Shown here piece after piece: positions 8,041-17,327 of a stretch of DNA of 64,000 nt; position 1 is the stretch's first letter; each line of letters opens with the position of its first letter. The translations under genes and the position numbers were made by a program. The stretch covers positions 3,575,315-3,639,314 of the forward strand of contig NZ_GG657738.1 in NCBI RefSeq assembly GCF_000158815.1. Direction: 5' to 3'. This stretch comes from Micromonospora sp. ATCC 39149 (GTDB lineage: Bacteria > Actinomycetota > Actinomycetes > Mycobacteriales > Micromonosporaceae). A model generated the notes under the pieces. It was not told where the DNA came from. It saw only the letters and a list, made by a program, of their open reading frames with translations, and searched no databases.

Positions 8041-8529
8041 TTGCCGGAACTCGTCATCACCGTCGCCCGGTTCGGGTTCCTGATCCTGCTGTGGATCTTC
8101 GTGTTCACGGTGGTCGGCGTCATCCGCCGGGACCTGTTCGCTGGTGCCCGGTCGGGCCGGTTGGTGGCCGCGCCCCGGGCGGTCGGCGCCTCGACCGGCC
8201 AGCCGCAGGCCAAGCCGGCCAAGGTGAAGCGGGGCAGGGCCGCGCACCAACTGGTGGTGACCGCCGGTCAGCTCGCGGGCACCCGGATCACCCTGGGCGA
8301 GGCACAGATCACCATCGGCCGGGCCGAGGACTCGACGCTCGTCATCACCGACGACTACGCCTCGGCGCGACACGCCCGACTCGTGCCACGTGACGGGCAG
8401 TGGTTCGTCGAGGACCTCGGATCGACTAACGGCACCTACCTGGATCGCGCTAAGGTCACCGGACCAACCCCCGTCCCCCTCGGCGTGCCGATCCGTATCG
8501 GGCGCACCTCTCTCGAATTACGGCCATGA
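8041..8529 (+). CDS. fhaB: FhaB/FipA: membrane-anchored FHA protein
   Basis: 162 aa. TTG 8041 is the likely start: it lies 6 nt after the fhaA stop and directly precedes the membrane helix. One N-terminal helix (VARFGFLILLWIFVFTVVG) is followed by a basic linker and a C-terminal FHA domain (TIGRAEDSTLVI, SARHARLV, EDLGSTNGTYLD, IRIGRTSLEL). In mycobacteria the homologue FipA links FtsZ and FtsQ under kinase control. The stop overlaps the pstP start (ATGA), so the two are translationally coupled. Confidence 0.94.
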   Translation: MPELVITVARFGFLILLWIFVFTVVGVIRRDLFAGARSGRLVAAPRAVGASTGQPQAKPAKVKRGRAAHQLVVTAGQLAGTRITLGEAQITIGRAEDSTLVITDDYASARHARLVPRDGQWFVEDLGSTNGTYLDRAKVTGPTPVPLGVPIRIGRTSLELRP

Positions 8530-9950
8530 CTCTGACCCTGCGCTATGCGGCCCACAGCGACCGCGGTCTGATCCGAGACGGTAACCAGGACTCCGTCTAC
8601 GCCGGGCCGCGGCTTCTCGCCGTCGCCGACGGCATGGGCGGCATGGCCGCCGGTGACGTCGCCAGCAACATCGTCATCGGTGCCATGGCGCCGCTCGACG
8701 AAGACGTCCCCGGGGACGCGCTCGTCGACGCGCTGCGTTCGGCCGTGGGCACCGCCAACCAGCAACTCCGCGACACCGTGGACGCCAACCCGCAGCTTGA
8801 GGGGATGGGCACCACGCTGACCGCGACTCTCTTCTCGGGCACCAAGCTCGGCATGGTCCACATCGGCGACTCGCGGGCCTACCTCCTGCGCAACGGCGAG
8901 TTCGCGCAGATCACCAAGGACGACACGTACGTCCAGATGCTCGTCGACGAGGGCCGGATCAGCGCCGAGGAGGCGAGCAGCCACCCCCAGCGCTCGCTGC
9001 TCACCCGGGCGCTCGACGGGCGCGACATCGACCCGGAATACAGTGTCCGGCAGGTGCTCCCCGGCGACCGCTACCTGATCTGCAGCGACGGCCTCTCCGG
9101 AGTGGTGAGCGCCGAAACCATCGCCGACACCATGCGGGAGTACGCCGACCCGCAGCAGTGCGTCGAGCGGCTCGTCCAGCTCGCGCTGCGCGGCGGTGGC
9201 CCGGACAACATCACGGTGATCATCGCCGACGCCACCGACCAGGACATCGTCGAGGCGAGCCCGATCGTAGGCGGCGCCGCCGCCCGGGACCGGGGCATGG
9301 CCACCTCCGCCGACGTCTCCACCCCCGCCGCGCGCGCCTCCGCGCTCTCCGCCCCCCGGCCGCCCGCCCCGGAGGAGCCGGCCGAGGACGGCGACGACGA
9401 CCGCCCGAAGCATCGCCCCCTGCGCACCGTGGCGATGACCCTCGCCCTGCTGGTCATCCTCGGCGGCGCGCTCTTCGGCGGGTGGACCTACACGCAGCGG
9501 CAGTACTACGTCGGTGCCACCGAGGACGGCCGGGTGGCCGTGTTCCGGGGCGTGCAGGGGCAGATCGCCGGCCTCGACCTCTCCGCCGTGCACTCCACCA
9601 GCCCCGCCCGGCTCGACGACCTCACCCTCGCCGCGCAGGAGCAGGTCAAGCAGGGCATCCCCGCCCGGGACGAGCCCGACGCCGAGCGCCGGCTGGCCGA
9701 GCTGACGAGCGACGACCCGCTGAACCCGAACCTCAAGCCGATCTGCCAGCCGACCGCGACGCCGACACCCGAGGCGGTGACACCGGGGCCCACGAGGTCC
9801 CCGGTCACCCCGGGCGCGACCCGCACGGCGTCCGGCAGTCCCCGGCCCGTCGCCACCACCCCGACCCCCGCGCCCACCGAGACGCCCGACGTGCTGCCCT
9901 CCGACACGGTTCCGCCGGCCGACCCGGCCGGGTGCCGGTCGCCGGAGTGA
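8526..9950 (+). CDS. pstP: PstP: PP2C-family Ser/Thr phosphatase
   Basis: 474 aa, ATG 8526 overlapping the fhaB stop. The catalytic PP2C domain (about 1-240) shows the metal-binding signatures RDGNQDSVY, VADGMGGMAAGDVAS, VHIGDSRAYLLR, CSDGLSGVV and GGPDNITVI. A cytoplasmic Ala/Pro/acidic linker leads to one membrane helix (VAMTLALLVILGGALFGGW, near 300-325), then an extracellular region and a Thr/Pro-rich tail. It removes phosphate from PknA/PknB and their substrates, so operon-mates carry both the writer and the eraser. Length matches mycobacterial PstP (about 514 aa). Confidence 0.96.
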   Translation: MTLTLRYAAHSDRGLIRDGNQDSVYAGPRLLAVADGMGGMAAGDVASNIVIGAMAPLDEDVPGDALVDALRSAVGTANQQLRDTVDANPQLEGMGTTLTATLFSGTKLGMVHIGDSRAYLLRNGEFAQITKDDTYVQMLVDEGRISAEEASSHPQRSLLTRALDGRDIDPEYSVRQVLPGDRYLICSDGLSGVVSAETIADTMREYADPQQCVERLVQLALRGGGPDNITVIIADATDQDIVEASPIVGGAAARDRGMATSADVSTPAARASALSAPRPPAPEEPAEDGDDDRPKHRPLRTVAMTLALLVILGGALFGGWTYTQRQYYVGATEDGRVAVFRGVQGQIAGLDLSAVHSTSPARLDDLTLAAQEQVKQGIPARDEPDAERRLAELTSDDPLNPNLKPICQPTATPTPEAVTPGPTRSPVTPGATRTASGSPRPVATTPTPAPTETPDVLPSDTVPPADPAGCRSPE

Positions 9951-9980
9951 GCGTCGGCTGAGAAACCCGAGGACACCTCC

Positions 9981-11471
9981 GTGACCGCTGCCGCCGCACC
10001 GGCCGCCTCGCCCGCCACGACGGGCGAGCAGCCCGGCGTACGCCTGGCCCGGTCGCGGCGCAACGCCGAGCTGTCGTTGCTGCTGCTGGCTCTGGTGATC
10101 GTCGCCGCGTACGGCGCGACGGTGGAGGCGACCGTGCTCGGCACGGTCACCCCGGACTTCTGGGTCCCCACCGCCGTGCTGGCGGGCGTCTTCCTCGCCC
10201 TGCACGTCGTCATCCGCTTCCTGGCACCCTTCGCGGATCCGGCGCTGCTGCCGGCGGTGGCGCTGCTCAACGGCATCGGGGTGGGCTTCCTGCGCCGGCT
10301 CGACCTGGCTCGGGCCGCCCCCGCAGACCGGGAGACCCTGGCGATCTTCGCCGGCAACGGCGGCCGGCAGTTCGCCTGGACGCTGGCGTCGGTGGTCCTG
10401 GCCGCCGGCCTGCTGGCGCTGATGCGCGACCACCGGTCGATCTCCCGGTACGCGTACACGCTGGGCCTCGCCGGCATCGTGCTGGTGATGATTCCGGCGG
10501 TGCTGCCCGCGAAGTACTCGGAGATCTACGGCGCGAAGCTGTGGATCCGCGTCGGCGGGTTCAGCATCCAGCCCGGTGAGTTCGCGAAGCTGGCGCTGCT
10601 TGTCTTCTTCGCCTACTACCTGGTGCGCAAGCGCGAGGTGTTGTCGCTGGCCAGCCACCGGTTCCTCGGTATCGACTTCCCGCGCGGGCGGGACCTGGGC
10701 CCGGTGCTCGCGGTCTGGGTGCTGAGCGTGCTCGTCCTCGTCTTCGAGAAGGACCTGGGCACCTCGCTGCTGTACTTCGGCATGTTCGTGGTGACGTTGT
10801 ACATCGCGACCGAGCGGGTGAGCTGGCTGCTCATCGGCCTGATCCTGTTCTTCGGCGGCGCGTACCTCGCGTACGTGCTCGGCGACGTCGTCGGCGGGCC
10901 GTTCGCCAACTTCCACCTGCGGGCCCAGATCTGGCTGGACCCGTTCGCCGACCCCTACCAGGACGGCTACCAGCTCGTCCAGGGCCTGCTGGCGCTGGGC
11001 AGCGGCGGTCTGTTCGGCGCGGGTCCGGGCGGCGGGGAGCCGCTGGAGATCCCCGAGGTGCAGAACGACTTCATCTTCGCCGGCATCGGCGAGGAGATCG
11101 GCCTGTTCGGCCTCTCCGCGCTGCTGGTGATCTACCTGCTCATCGTGGAGCGGGGGCTGCGGGCCGCGCTCGCCGTGCGGGACTCGTTCGGCAAGCTGCT
11201 CGCCGGCGGCCTCGCCTTCACCCTCGGCCTCCAGGTGTTCGTGATCGTCGGCGGGATCAGCAAGCTCATCCCGCTGACCGGCCAGACCACCCCGTTCCTC
11301 TCCGCCGGTGGCTCGTCGCTGATGGCGAACTGGCTGCTCATCGCGGTGCTGCTGCGGGTATCCGACGCCGCCCGCCGCCCGGTTACCAGCGGCGGCGGCC
11401 CGGCGGCCCGAGCCGGGGGCGGTCCACCCGAGCAATTGCACGGTGCCCCCACGGAGGTGATCCGGCCGTGA
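9981..11471 (+). CDS. rodA: RodA: SEDS-family peptidoglycan glycosyltransferase
   Basis: 496 aa, GTG 9981 after GAGGAC. It has at least ten hydrophobic helices. SEDS hallmarks are visible: GAKLWIRVGGFSIQPGEFAK, EKDLGTSLLYFG, QVQ-like YQLVQGLLALGSGGLFGAG, NDFIFAGIGEEIG and PLTGQTTPFLSAGGSS. SEDS proteins polymerise glycan strands from lipid II and need a cognate class B PBP. The next gene, whose start overlaps this stop as GTGA, encodes that partner. The extended N-terminal tail is Ala-rich and cytoplasmic. Confidence 0.96.
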   Translation: MTAAAAPAASPATTGEQPGVRLARSRRNAELSLLLLALVIVAAYGATVEATVLGTVTPDFWVPTAVLAGVFLALHVVIRFLAPFADPALLPAVALLNGIGVGFLRRLDLARAAPADRETLAIFAGNGGRQFAWTLASVVLAAGLLALMRDHRSISRYAYTLGLAGIVLVMIPAVLPAKYSEIYGAKLWIRVGGFSIQPGEFAKLALLVFFAYYLVRKREVLSLASHRFLGIDFPRGRDLGPVLAVWVLSVLVLVFEKDLGTSLLYFGMFVVTLYIATERVSWLLIGLILFFGGAYLAYVLGDVVGGPFANFHLRAQIWLDPFADPYQDGYQLVQGLLALGSGGLFGAGPGGGEPLEIPEVQNDFIFAGIGEEIGLFGLSALLVIYLLIVERGLRAALAVRDSFGKLLAGGLAFTLGLQVFVIVGGISKLIPLTGQTTPFLSAGGSSLMANWLLIAVLLRVSDAARRPVTSGGGPAARAGGGPPEQLHGAPTEVIRP

Positions 11472-12973
11472 ACGCACCCCTGCGCCGCGTCGGCGTCGTC
11501 GCGATGGTCCTGTTCGGTCTGCTCTTCGCGAACCTGAACTGGATCCAGGCATACAAGGCCGACGAGTACCGCAACAGCGACTACAACGGCCGGGTCCAGG
11601 TGGCCGAGTACGAGCGCAAGCGCGGCAACATCGAGGCCGGCGGCACCGCGTTGGCCACCAGCAAGGAGACCAGCGGCAAGCTGAAGTTCCTGCGCACCTA
11701 CCCCGGTGGGGAGAAGTACGCGCACGTGCTCGGCTACAAGCCGGTCAACCTCGGCGACACCGGCATCGAGCGGGTCGAGAACGACTTCCTCGCCGGCACC
11801 AGCGACGCGCTGATCGCCAACCGGATCAAGGACATGTTCACCGGCGACGAGACCGGCGGCGGCAACGTGCTGCTGACCCTCTCCAAGCGGGCCCAGGACG
11901 CCGCGTACAACGGGCTGGCCGACAACCAGGTCGGGGCGAAGAAGGGCGCGGCGATCGCGTTCGACCCGCGCACCGGCGCGGTGCAGGCGCTGGTCTCCAT
12001 GCCCAGCTTCGACCCGAATCCGCTGGCCAGTCACGACACCGACGAGGCGACGGCGGCGTACAACAGGCTGGAGCAGGCCGAGGGCGGCCCCTTGAAGAAC
12101 CGCGCGTTGTCGGAGGTGCTGCCCCCGGGCTCCACCTTCAAGATCGTGGTGGCCGCCGCCGCGCTGGAGAACGGCATCGGCAAGAACACCCAGATCCCGG
12201 CCGGCCCCAGCTACACCCCACCGACCTCGGGCACCCCGATCCGCAACGCGGTGCCGTCGATCTGCCCCGAGTCCGAGGTCACCCTCATCGACGCGGTCAC
12301 CGAGTCCTGCAACACGGGCTTCGCCCAGCTCGGCGTGAAGCTCGGCGCGGAGACGGTGAAGGAGAAGGCCCGGCAGTTCGGCTTCGAGCAGGACGACCTC
12401 ACCGTCGGCCAGCTCGGCGAGGACGGCCTGCCGGTGGCGGCCAGCCGCACCGGTGCCATGCAGGGCCCCGACGGCAGCACCGACCCGGCCGCGCTGGCCC
12501 AGTCCTCCATCGGCCAGCGGGACGTCAAGATGACTCCGTTGCAGGGGGCGCTGATCGCCGGAGCGGTCGCCAACGGCGGCAGCCAGATGCGGCCGTACCT
12601 GGTCCGGCAGCTCCTCGCGCCGGATCGCACCACCAGCTACTACACGGCCAAGCCGCGCGAGCTGCGCCAGCCGGTCAGCGGGCAGGTCGCGTCGGACCTG
12701 CGCGACATGATGGTGAGCGTGGTGGAAAACGGCACCGGCCGCAACGCGAAGTTCAACGGCTACACCGTCGGTGGCAAGACCGGCACCGCCCAGTCCGGCC
12801 CGCAGACGCCCGACCACGGCTGGTTCATCGGCTTCGCCCTGGACTCCAAGGGCACGCCGGTCTCGGCGGTCTGCGTCGTGCTGGAGGAGGCCGGCAGCGG
12901 CGGCAGCGCCGAGGCGGCCCGGATCGCCGGCAAGATCATGCAGGCGGCAGCCGCCGATTCCGGGGGGCGCTGA
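11468..12973 (+). CDS. pbpA: PbpA: class B penicillin-binding protein
   Basis: 501 aa. An N-terminal helix (VGVVAMVLFGLLFANLNWI) anchors a periplasmic-side dimerisation domain and a C-terminal transpeptidase. The catalytic triad of motifs is intact: S222TFK, S280CN and K437TG. It cross-links stem peptides in new peptidoglycan and partners RodA, to which it is coupled by a GTGA overlap. In mycobacteria PbpA is a PknB substrate, which fits its place two genes upstream of pknB. Length agrees with actinobacterial PbpA (about 490 aa). Confidence 0.96.
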   Translation: MNAPLRRVGVVAMVLFGLLFANLNWIQAYKADEYRNSDYNGRVQVAEYERKRGNIEAGGTALATSKETSGKLKFLRTYPGGEKYAHVLGYKPVNLGDTGIERVENDFLAGTSDALIANRIKDMFTGDETGGGNVLLTLSKRAQDAAYNGLADNQVGAKKGAAIAFDPRTGAVQALVSMPSFDPNPLASHDTDEATAAYNRLEQAEGGPLKNRALSEVLPPGSTFKIVVAAAALENGIGKNTQIPAGPSYTPPTSGTPIRNAVPSICPESEVTLIDAVTESCNTGFAQLGVKLGAETVKEKARQFGFEQDDLTVGQLGEDGLPVAASRTGAMQGPDGSTDPAALAQSSIGQRDVKMTPLQGALIAGAVANGGSQMRPYLVRQLLAPDRTTSYYTAKPRELRQPVSGQVASDLRDMMVSVVENGTGRNAKFNGYTVGGKTGTAQSGPQTPDHGWFIGFALDSKGTPVSAVCVVLEEAGSGGSAEAARIAGKIMQAAAADSGGR

Positions 12974-12974
12974 C

Positions 12975-14435
12975 ATGCTCAGCCCCGGCGTCCAGCTCGG
13001 CAATCGCTACCGCCTAGACGAGCGGATCGCCAGCGGCGGCATGGGCGACGTTTGGCGCGGCACCGACCAGGTGCTGGGCCGCACAGTCGCCGTGAAGAGC
13101 CTGCTCCCGGCGCTGCTGGACGAGCCGGGCTTCGCCGAGCGGTTCCGGGGCGAGGCCCGCACCATGGCGACCATCAACCACCCCGGCGTGGTCGACGTCT
13201 ACGACTTCGGCAGCGACCAGCAGATCGCCTTCCTGGTCATGGAGTACGTCGAGGGCGACGCCCTCTCCTCGACGCTCGGCCGGGTCGGCCGGCTCACCCC
13301 GGCCCGCACCATGGCGCTGCTCGCCCAGGCCGCCGACGCGCTGCACGCGGCGCACTGCAAGGGCATCGTGCACCGCGACGTGAAGCCGGGCAACCTGCTG
13401 GTCCGGCCCAACGGCACGCTGGTGCTGACCGACTTCGGCATCGCCCGCTCCGACCTGGTCGGGCAGCTCACCGCCGCCGGCTCGGTGCTCGGCACCGCCT
13501 CGTACATCTCCCCCGAGCAGGCCACCGGCGCGGTGGCCACCCCCGCCTCCGACGTGTACGCCCTCGGCGTGGTCGCGTACCAGTGCCTGGCCGGGCGGCG
13601 GCCGTTCGAGGGCGACAATCCGCTAGAGATCGCCATGAAGCACGTCCGGGACACGCCCCGGCCGCTGCCGGCGGACATCCCGCCTCCGGTCCGGGCCATC
13701 GTCGAACGGGCGATGGCGAAGGACCCGGCCGCCCGCTGGCCCAGCGCCGCCGCCCTCGCCGGGGTCGCCCGGCAGGCGAAGCTGACGCTCGGGCAGCAGT
13801 CCCGTGGCAACGGCCACCTCGGGCAGGTTTCCGCCGCCCCGGCGTCCCCGGCCGGGCCGCAGGCGCGCGCCCAGGTGCCGCCCGCATCCCGGCAGCAGCC
13901 CCGGCCGCCCGTGGCGCAGCGGCCGGTGCCGACCTCCGCCCCGCCGCAGCCGCGCCCGCCGGTCGCGGCGCCCCGGCCCCCGGCCGTCCAGCAGCCGCGT
14001 CCCCCGGTGGTGCACCAGCAGCCGCACCCTCCGGCGGCCGTGCCCCGCCCGCCGGTGGCCACCCCGCCGGCCTACCCGCGGGGCGCGGCGACCGTGCCGC
14101 CGCCGGTCCCGGCCCGCCAGGCCAACCCTCTCGGGTACGCCCGCCAGCCCGGCCCGCCCCCGGCCCCGCCGCAACGGTCCAGGTCAGGGGCGATATGGCT
14201 GTTCATCCTGGTGGCCACACTGGTCCTGCTCTGCTCCGGCGTGATTTCCTACAACCTGCGGAAGAACGCGGCAGCCGGTGACCCCGGCGGGTTCGGTCCC
14301 CGGGCCGTGACGTCCGGCGCGCTGCTGGCCGGCGAGCGCGACGATCCGCCCGGGACGCCGTACCGTCGGGTGGAACGACGACTCCTGCCGGGCGGCGGCG
14401 AGACGACGACGAGCGAAGGACGACAGACGCGATGA
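12975..14435 (+). CDS. pknA: PknA: transmembrane Ser/Thr protein kinase without PASTA domains
   Basis: 486 aa from ATG 12975, one base after the pbpA stop. Kinase domain about 12-270: glycine loop ASGGMGDVWRG, catalytic K41, HRDVKPGN (D135), DFGIAR and SYISPEQ. A long Pro/Gln-rich cytoplasmic linker (repeated PRPPV) precedes one membrane helix (IWLFILVATLVLLCSGVIS, around 405-430) and a short external tail with no sensor domain. PknA activates PknB and phosphorylates division and elongation proteins. The end overlaps the pknB start (ATGA). Confidence 0.95.
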   Translation: MLSPGVQLGNRYRLDERIASGGMGDVWRGTDQVLGRTVAVKSLLPALLDEPGFAERFRGEARTMATINHPGVVDVYDFGSDQQIAFLVMEYVEGDALSSTLGRVGRLTPARTMALLAQAADALHAAHCKGIVHRDVKPGNLLVRPNGTLVLTDFGIARSDLVGQLTAAGSVLGTASYISPEQATGAVATPASDVYALGVVAYQCLAGRRPFEGDNPLEIAMKHVRDTPRPLPADIPPPVRAIVERAMAKDPAARWPSAAALAGVARQAKLTLGQQSRGNGHLGQVSAAPASPAGPQARAQVPPASRQQPRPPVAQRPVPTSAPPQPRPPVAAPRPPAVQQPRPPVVHQQPHPPAAVPRPPVATPPAYPRGAATVPPPVPARQANPLGYARQPGPPPAPPQRSRSGAIWLFILVATLVLLCSGVISYNLRKNAAAGDPGGFGPRAVTSGALLAGERDDPPGTPYRRVERRLLPGGGETTTSEGRQTR

Positions 14436-16240
14436 CAGCGCAGGCCCGCCTGCTCGGTGGCAGGTACCAGGTCGGCGAGCTGCTCGGCTACGGCGGCATG
14501 GCCGAGGTGCACCGCGGCCGCGACCTCCGGCTCGGTCGGGATGTCGCGATCAAGATGCTCCGGGCGGACCTGGCCCGCGACGCCACCTTCCAGATGCGGT
14601 TCCGCCGGGAGGCGCAGAACGCCGCCTCGCTCAACCACCCGGCCATCGTCGCGGTCTACGACACCGGCGAGGAGACCGGGCCGACCGGCGAGACACTGCC
14701 GTTCATCGTGATGGAGTTCGTCAACGGGCGGACCCTCAAGGAGGTGCTCGGCGTCGAGGGTCGGCTCCAGCCGCGCCGGGCGCTGGAGATCTGCGCCGAC
14801 ATGTGCGCCGCGCTGGAGTTCAGTCACCGGCACGGGATCATCCACCGGGACATCAAGCCCGGCAACGTGATGCTCACCCAGACCGGCCAGGTCAAGGTGA
14901 TGGACTTCGGCATCGCCCGGGCGTTGGCCAGCGGCGCCACCACCATGACACAGACCAGCGCGGTCATCGGCACCGCGCAGTATCTCAGCCCCGAGCAGGC
15001 GCGCGGCGAGGCGGTCGACGCCCGCTCCGACGTGTACGCCGCCGGCTGCGTGCTGTTCGAGCTGCTCTGCGGCCACCCGCCGTTCGTCGGCGACAGCCCG
15101 GTCAGCGTGGCGTACCAGCATGTGCGGGAGGCCCCACCGACGCCGAGCGACATCAACCCGGACGTCAACCCGGCGGTCGACGCGATCGTGCTCAAGGGGC
15201 TGTCGAAGAACCCCCTCAACCGCTACCAGAGCGCCGGCGAGATGCGGGCCGACCTGCTCCGTGCGGCGGCCGGCCGTCCGGTGCTCGCCACCCCGGTGAT
15301 GCGCGAGGCCGAGACCACCCCGATGTCGGCCGCCGGTTCGGGCTACCCGACCCAGGTCGTCGGCGGCGCGGCCACCCGGCAGCAGATGCCGGCCCGGGTC
15401 GGCGACCCGCGCCAGCGCCGGGCGTCCTCCTGGGTGATCGCCACTTTCGCCGTGCTCGGCGTGCTCGCGGTGATCGCCCTGGTCACCGCCATCCTGATGA
15501 ACCGGGGCGATGCCGAGAAGATCGCCGTACCCGATCTGACGGGGCAGACCCAGGCGGCGGCGGTGGCCCAGCTCGAACAGGTCGGTCTGGTTCCCGCCGT
15601 CGGGGACCCGGTCGCCAACAGCACCTGCAAGAAGGACACGGTCGCGGTGCAGGACCCGCCGCCGACGACGCAGCTGGAGAAGGGCCGGGGCGTCACCATC
15701 CGGATCTGCTCCGGCAAGCCGGAGGTGACGATCCCCAACGGGCTGGTCGGCTCCCAGTTCGACAACATCGAGCCGCAGCTCGAGGCGCTCAAGCTTGAGG
15801 TGATCGAGAAGGAGGTCAGCAGCCCCGAGCCGGAGGGGATCGTCACGAAGGTCACCCCACCGTCCGGCACCAGGGTCGCTGAGGGCACCAAGGTGACCGT
15901 GGAGATCTCCCGGGGCAACGTCCGGCAGGTGCCGAACGTCGTCGGCTCCTCGGCCGACGACGCCAAGCGGGAGCTGGAGCAGGCCGGCTACCGGGTGCGG
16001 ATCGTCGACGGCAACGAGGTGCCCGCCGACCAGGCTGGCAAGGTGTCCGGCCAGAATCCCCGGGGCGGCACCGAGCTGGAGCGGGGCAAGCAGGTCACCA
16101 TCGAGGTGGACATCCCCGAGCCCACCCCCGGCCCGACCGACCCGACGGGCACCCCGCCGGCCACGGCCACGCCGACCCCACCGACCGGTGGCGACGGTGG
16201 CGGGTTCCTGTTCCCGCCGATCCGCCTCAACCAGGACTGA
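14432..16240 (+). CDS. pknB: PknB: Ser/Thr protein kinase with three extracellular PASTA repeats
   Basis: 602 aa. Kinase domain 12-275 with GYGGMAEVHRG, K41, HRDIKPGN (D140), DFGIARAL, a Thr-rich activation loop (ATTMTQTSAVIGTAQYLSPEQ) and APE-like PEQ. The membrane helix is about 330-355 (VIATFAVLGVLAVIALVTAI). Three PASTA units follow: VPDLTGQT..., IPNGLVGSQ... and VPNVVGSSA...; mycobacterial PknB has four, so this form is one short. The PASTA rod senses muropeptides or lipid II and localises the kinase to growth sites. It ends the operon, with a strong hairpin 19 bp downstream. Confidence 0.96.
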   Translation: MTAQARLLGGRYQVGELLGYGGMAEVHRGRDLRLGRDVAIKMLRADLARDATFQMRFRREAQNAASLNHPAIVAVYDTGEETGPTGETLPFIVMEFVNGRTLKEVLGVEGRLQPRRALEICADMCAALEFSHRHGIIHRDIKPGNVMLTQTGQVKVMDFGIARALASGATTMTQTSAVIGTAQYLSPEQARGEAVDARSDVYAAGCVLFELLCGHPPFVGDSPVSVAYQHVREAPPTPSDINPDVNPAVDAIVLKGLSKNPLNRYQSAGEMRADLLRAAAGRPVLATPVMREAETTPMSAAGSGYPTQVVGGAATRQQMPARVGDPRQRRASSWVIATFAVLGVLAVIALVTAILMNRGDAEKIAVPDLTGQTQAAAVAQLEQVGLVPAVGDPVANSTCKKDTVAVQDPPPTTQLEKGRGVTIRICSGKPEVTIPNGLVGSQFDNIEPQLEALKLEVIEKEVSSPEPEGIVTKVTPPSGTRVAEGTKVTVEISRGNVRQVPNVVGSSADDAKRELEQAGYRVRIVDGNEVPADQAGKVSGQNPRGGTELERGKQVTIEVDIPEPTPGPTDPTGTPPATATPTPPTGGDGGGFLFPPIRLNQD

Positions 16241-16259
16241 CGCCAGGGCCGAGGCGCGT

Positions 16260-16297
16260 TGATCAGTGCGCTCGTTGGTCAACGAGCGCACTGATCA
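16260..16297. terminator. Bidirectional terminator between pknB and pabA
   Basis: A perfect 18-bp inverted repeat (16260-16277 and 16280-16297) with a 2-nt centre lies between two convergent genes. It is followed at 16301-16317 by a second palindrome, CCATGTCGCCGACATGG. Confidence 0.8.
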
Positions 16298-16394
16298 GCA
16301 CCATGTCGCCGACATGGCGGCATCGTCGATCCCGGATCGCCCCACGTCGCCGACACGACGGCCCGACCACCGGGCTCCCCTGAGGCCCGGCCGG

Positions 16395-17045
16395 TCAGGC
16401 GGCGACGAACGCGGAACGGCGGCGGGCGTCGACCTCGGCGGCCAGCTCCGGCGCGCGCTCCAGGGCCTCCGGGTGGCCGCAGCCCGCCAGCCAGTTGGCC
16501 AGCATCAGGTGGCCGCCCTCGGTGAGCACCGACTCAGGGTGGAACTGGACGCCCTCGATCGGCAGGGACCGGTGCCGCATGGCCATCACCACGCCCGAGT
16601 CCGTCCAGCCCGTGACCTCCAGCTCGTCCGGCAGCGTCTCGGGCAGGACGGTGAGCGAGTGGTACCGGGTGGCCGTGAACGGGTCGGGCAGGCCGGCCAA
16701 CACGCCCGTCGAGCGGTGCCGTACCTCTGAGGTCTTGCCGTGCAGCAGCTCGGGCGCGCGGGCCACGGTCGCCCCGAACGCCTCGCCGATCGCCTGATGC
16801 CCCAGGCAGACACCGAAGATCGGCAGCTCGCCCGCGTACCGGCGGATGACGTCGAGGCACACGCCGGCCCGGTCCGGGCTGCCCGGCCCCGGGGAGAGCA
16901 GGACGCCGGCTGCGCCGACCCGCCCCACCCCCTCGACGTCGATCTCGTCGTTGCGCCGGACCTCGCAGTCCACCCCGAGCTGGCCGAGGTACTGCACCAG
17001 GTTGAAAACGAACGAGTCGTAGTTGTCGATCACCAGGACGCGCAT
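16395..17045 (-). CDS. pabA: Glutamine amidotransferase of aminodeoxychorismate/anthranilate synthase
   Basis: 216 aa, ATG 17045. Class I glutamine amidotransferase: VIDNYDSFVFNLVQYL at the start, oxyanion loop LLSPGPGSPD, nucleophile Cys in FGVCLGHQAIG, and the catalytic His-Glu in GVQFHPESVLT. It hydrolyses glutamine and channels ammonia to a chorismate-using partner for folate or tryptophan synthesis. The synthase subunit is not in the window, so pabA versus trpG cannot be settled. The position beside a class E sortase gene and pknB is conserved in actinomycetes, where this gene is usually called pabA. Confidence 0.93.
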   Translation of the reverse strand: MRVLVIDNYDSFVFNLVQYLGQLGVDCEVRRNDEIDVEGVGRVGAAGVLLSPGPGSPDRAGVCLDVIRRYAGELPIFGVCLGHQAIGEAFGATVARAPELLHGKTSEVRHRSTGVLAGLPDPFTATRYHSLTVLPETLPDELEVTGWTDSGVVMAMRHRSLPIEGVQFHPESVLTEGGHLMLANWLAGCGHPEALERAPELAAEVDARRRSAFVAA

Positions 17046-17047
17046 CG

Positions 17048-17326
17048 TCACCTGCTCGGAGAGGGGGGCGGGGTGTTGTTCTGCTCGGTGTCGTACGGCA
17101 GGTCGTGCTCGTCGCCGGCCGGGGGAGCGTTCCCGTCCACGCCCGGATCGCCGCCCGGCACGCCGGAGTCCTGGGTGACCTGCACGTCGTCGAAGGGGAG
17201 CAGCGGCTCCGCCCACGGGAAGACCACGTACCAGAGCAGGGCCACCGTGGCGGTGGCGAGCAGCAGCGAGCCGATCAGCTTGCCGGGCAGCCCCAGCGGC
17301 AGCTTGCGCCAGATCCAGCCGTACAC
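17048..17326 (-). CDS. Small conserved membrane protein of the sortase locus
   Basis: 92 aa, ATG 17326, separated by 1-2 nt from the sortase gene upstream and pabA downstream, so all three are probably co-transcribed. A short basic N-terminus (MYGWIWRKLPLGLPGKL) leads into one membrane helix (LIGSLLLATATVALLWYVVFPW), and an acidic, Pro-rich external tail follows. Streptomyces has a similar small protein in the same position. Function unknown; an accessory role to the sortase is inference from location. Confidence 0.82.
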   Translation of the reverse strand: MYGWIWRKLPLGLPGKLIGSLLLATATVALLWYVVFPWAEPLLPFDDVQVTQDSGVPGGDPGVDGNAPPAGDEHDLPYDTEQNNTPPPSPSR

Positions 17327-17327
17327 G

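Noticed and set aside
8436..11552. A 1038-codon open frame on the minus strand across pstP-rodA
   Set aside because: Gln/Arg/Gly/His-rich composition typical of the antisense of high-GC genes. The plus-strand genes have complete family motifs.
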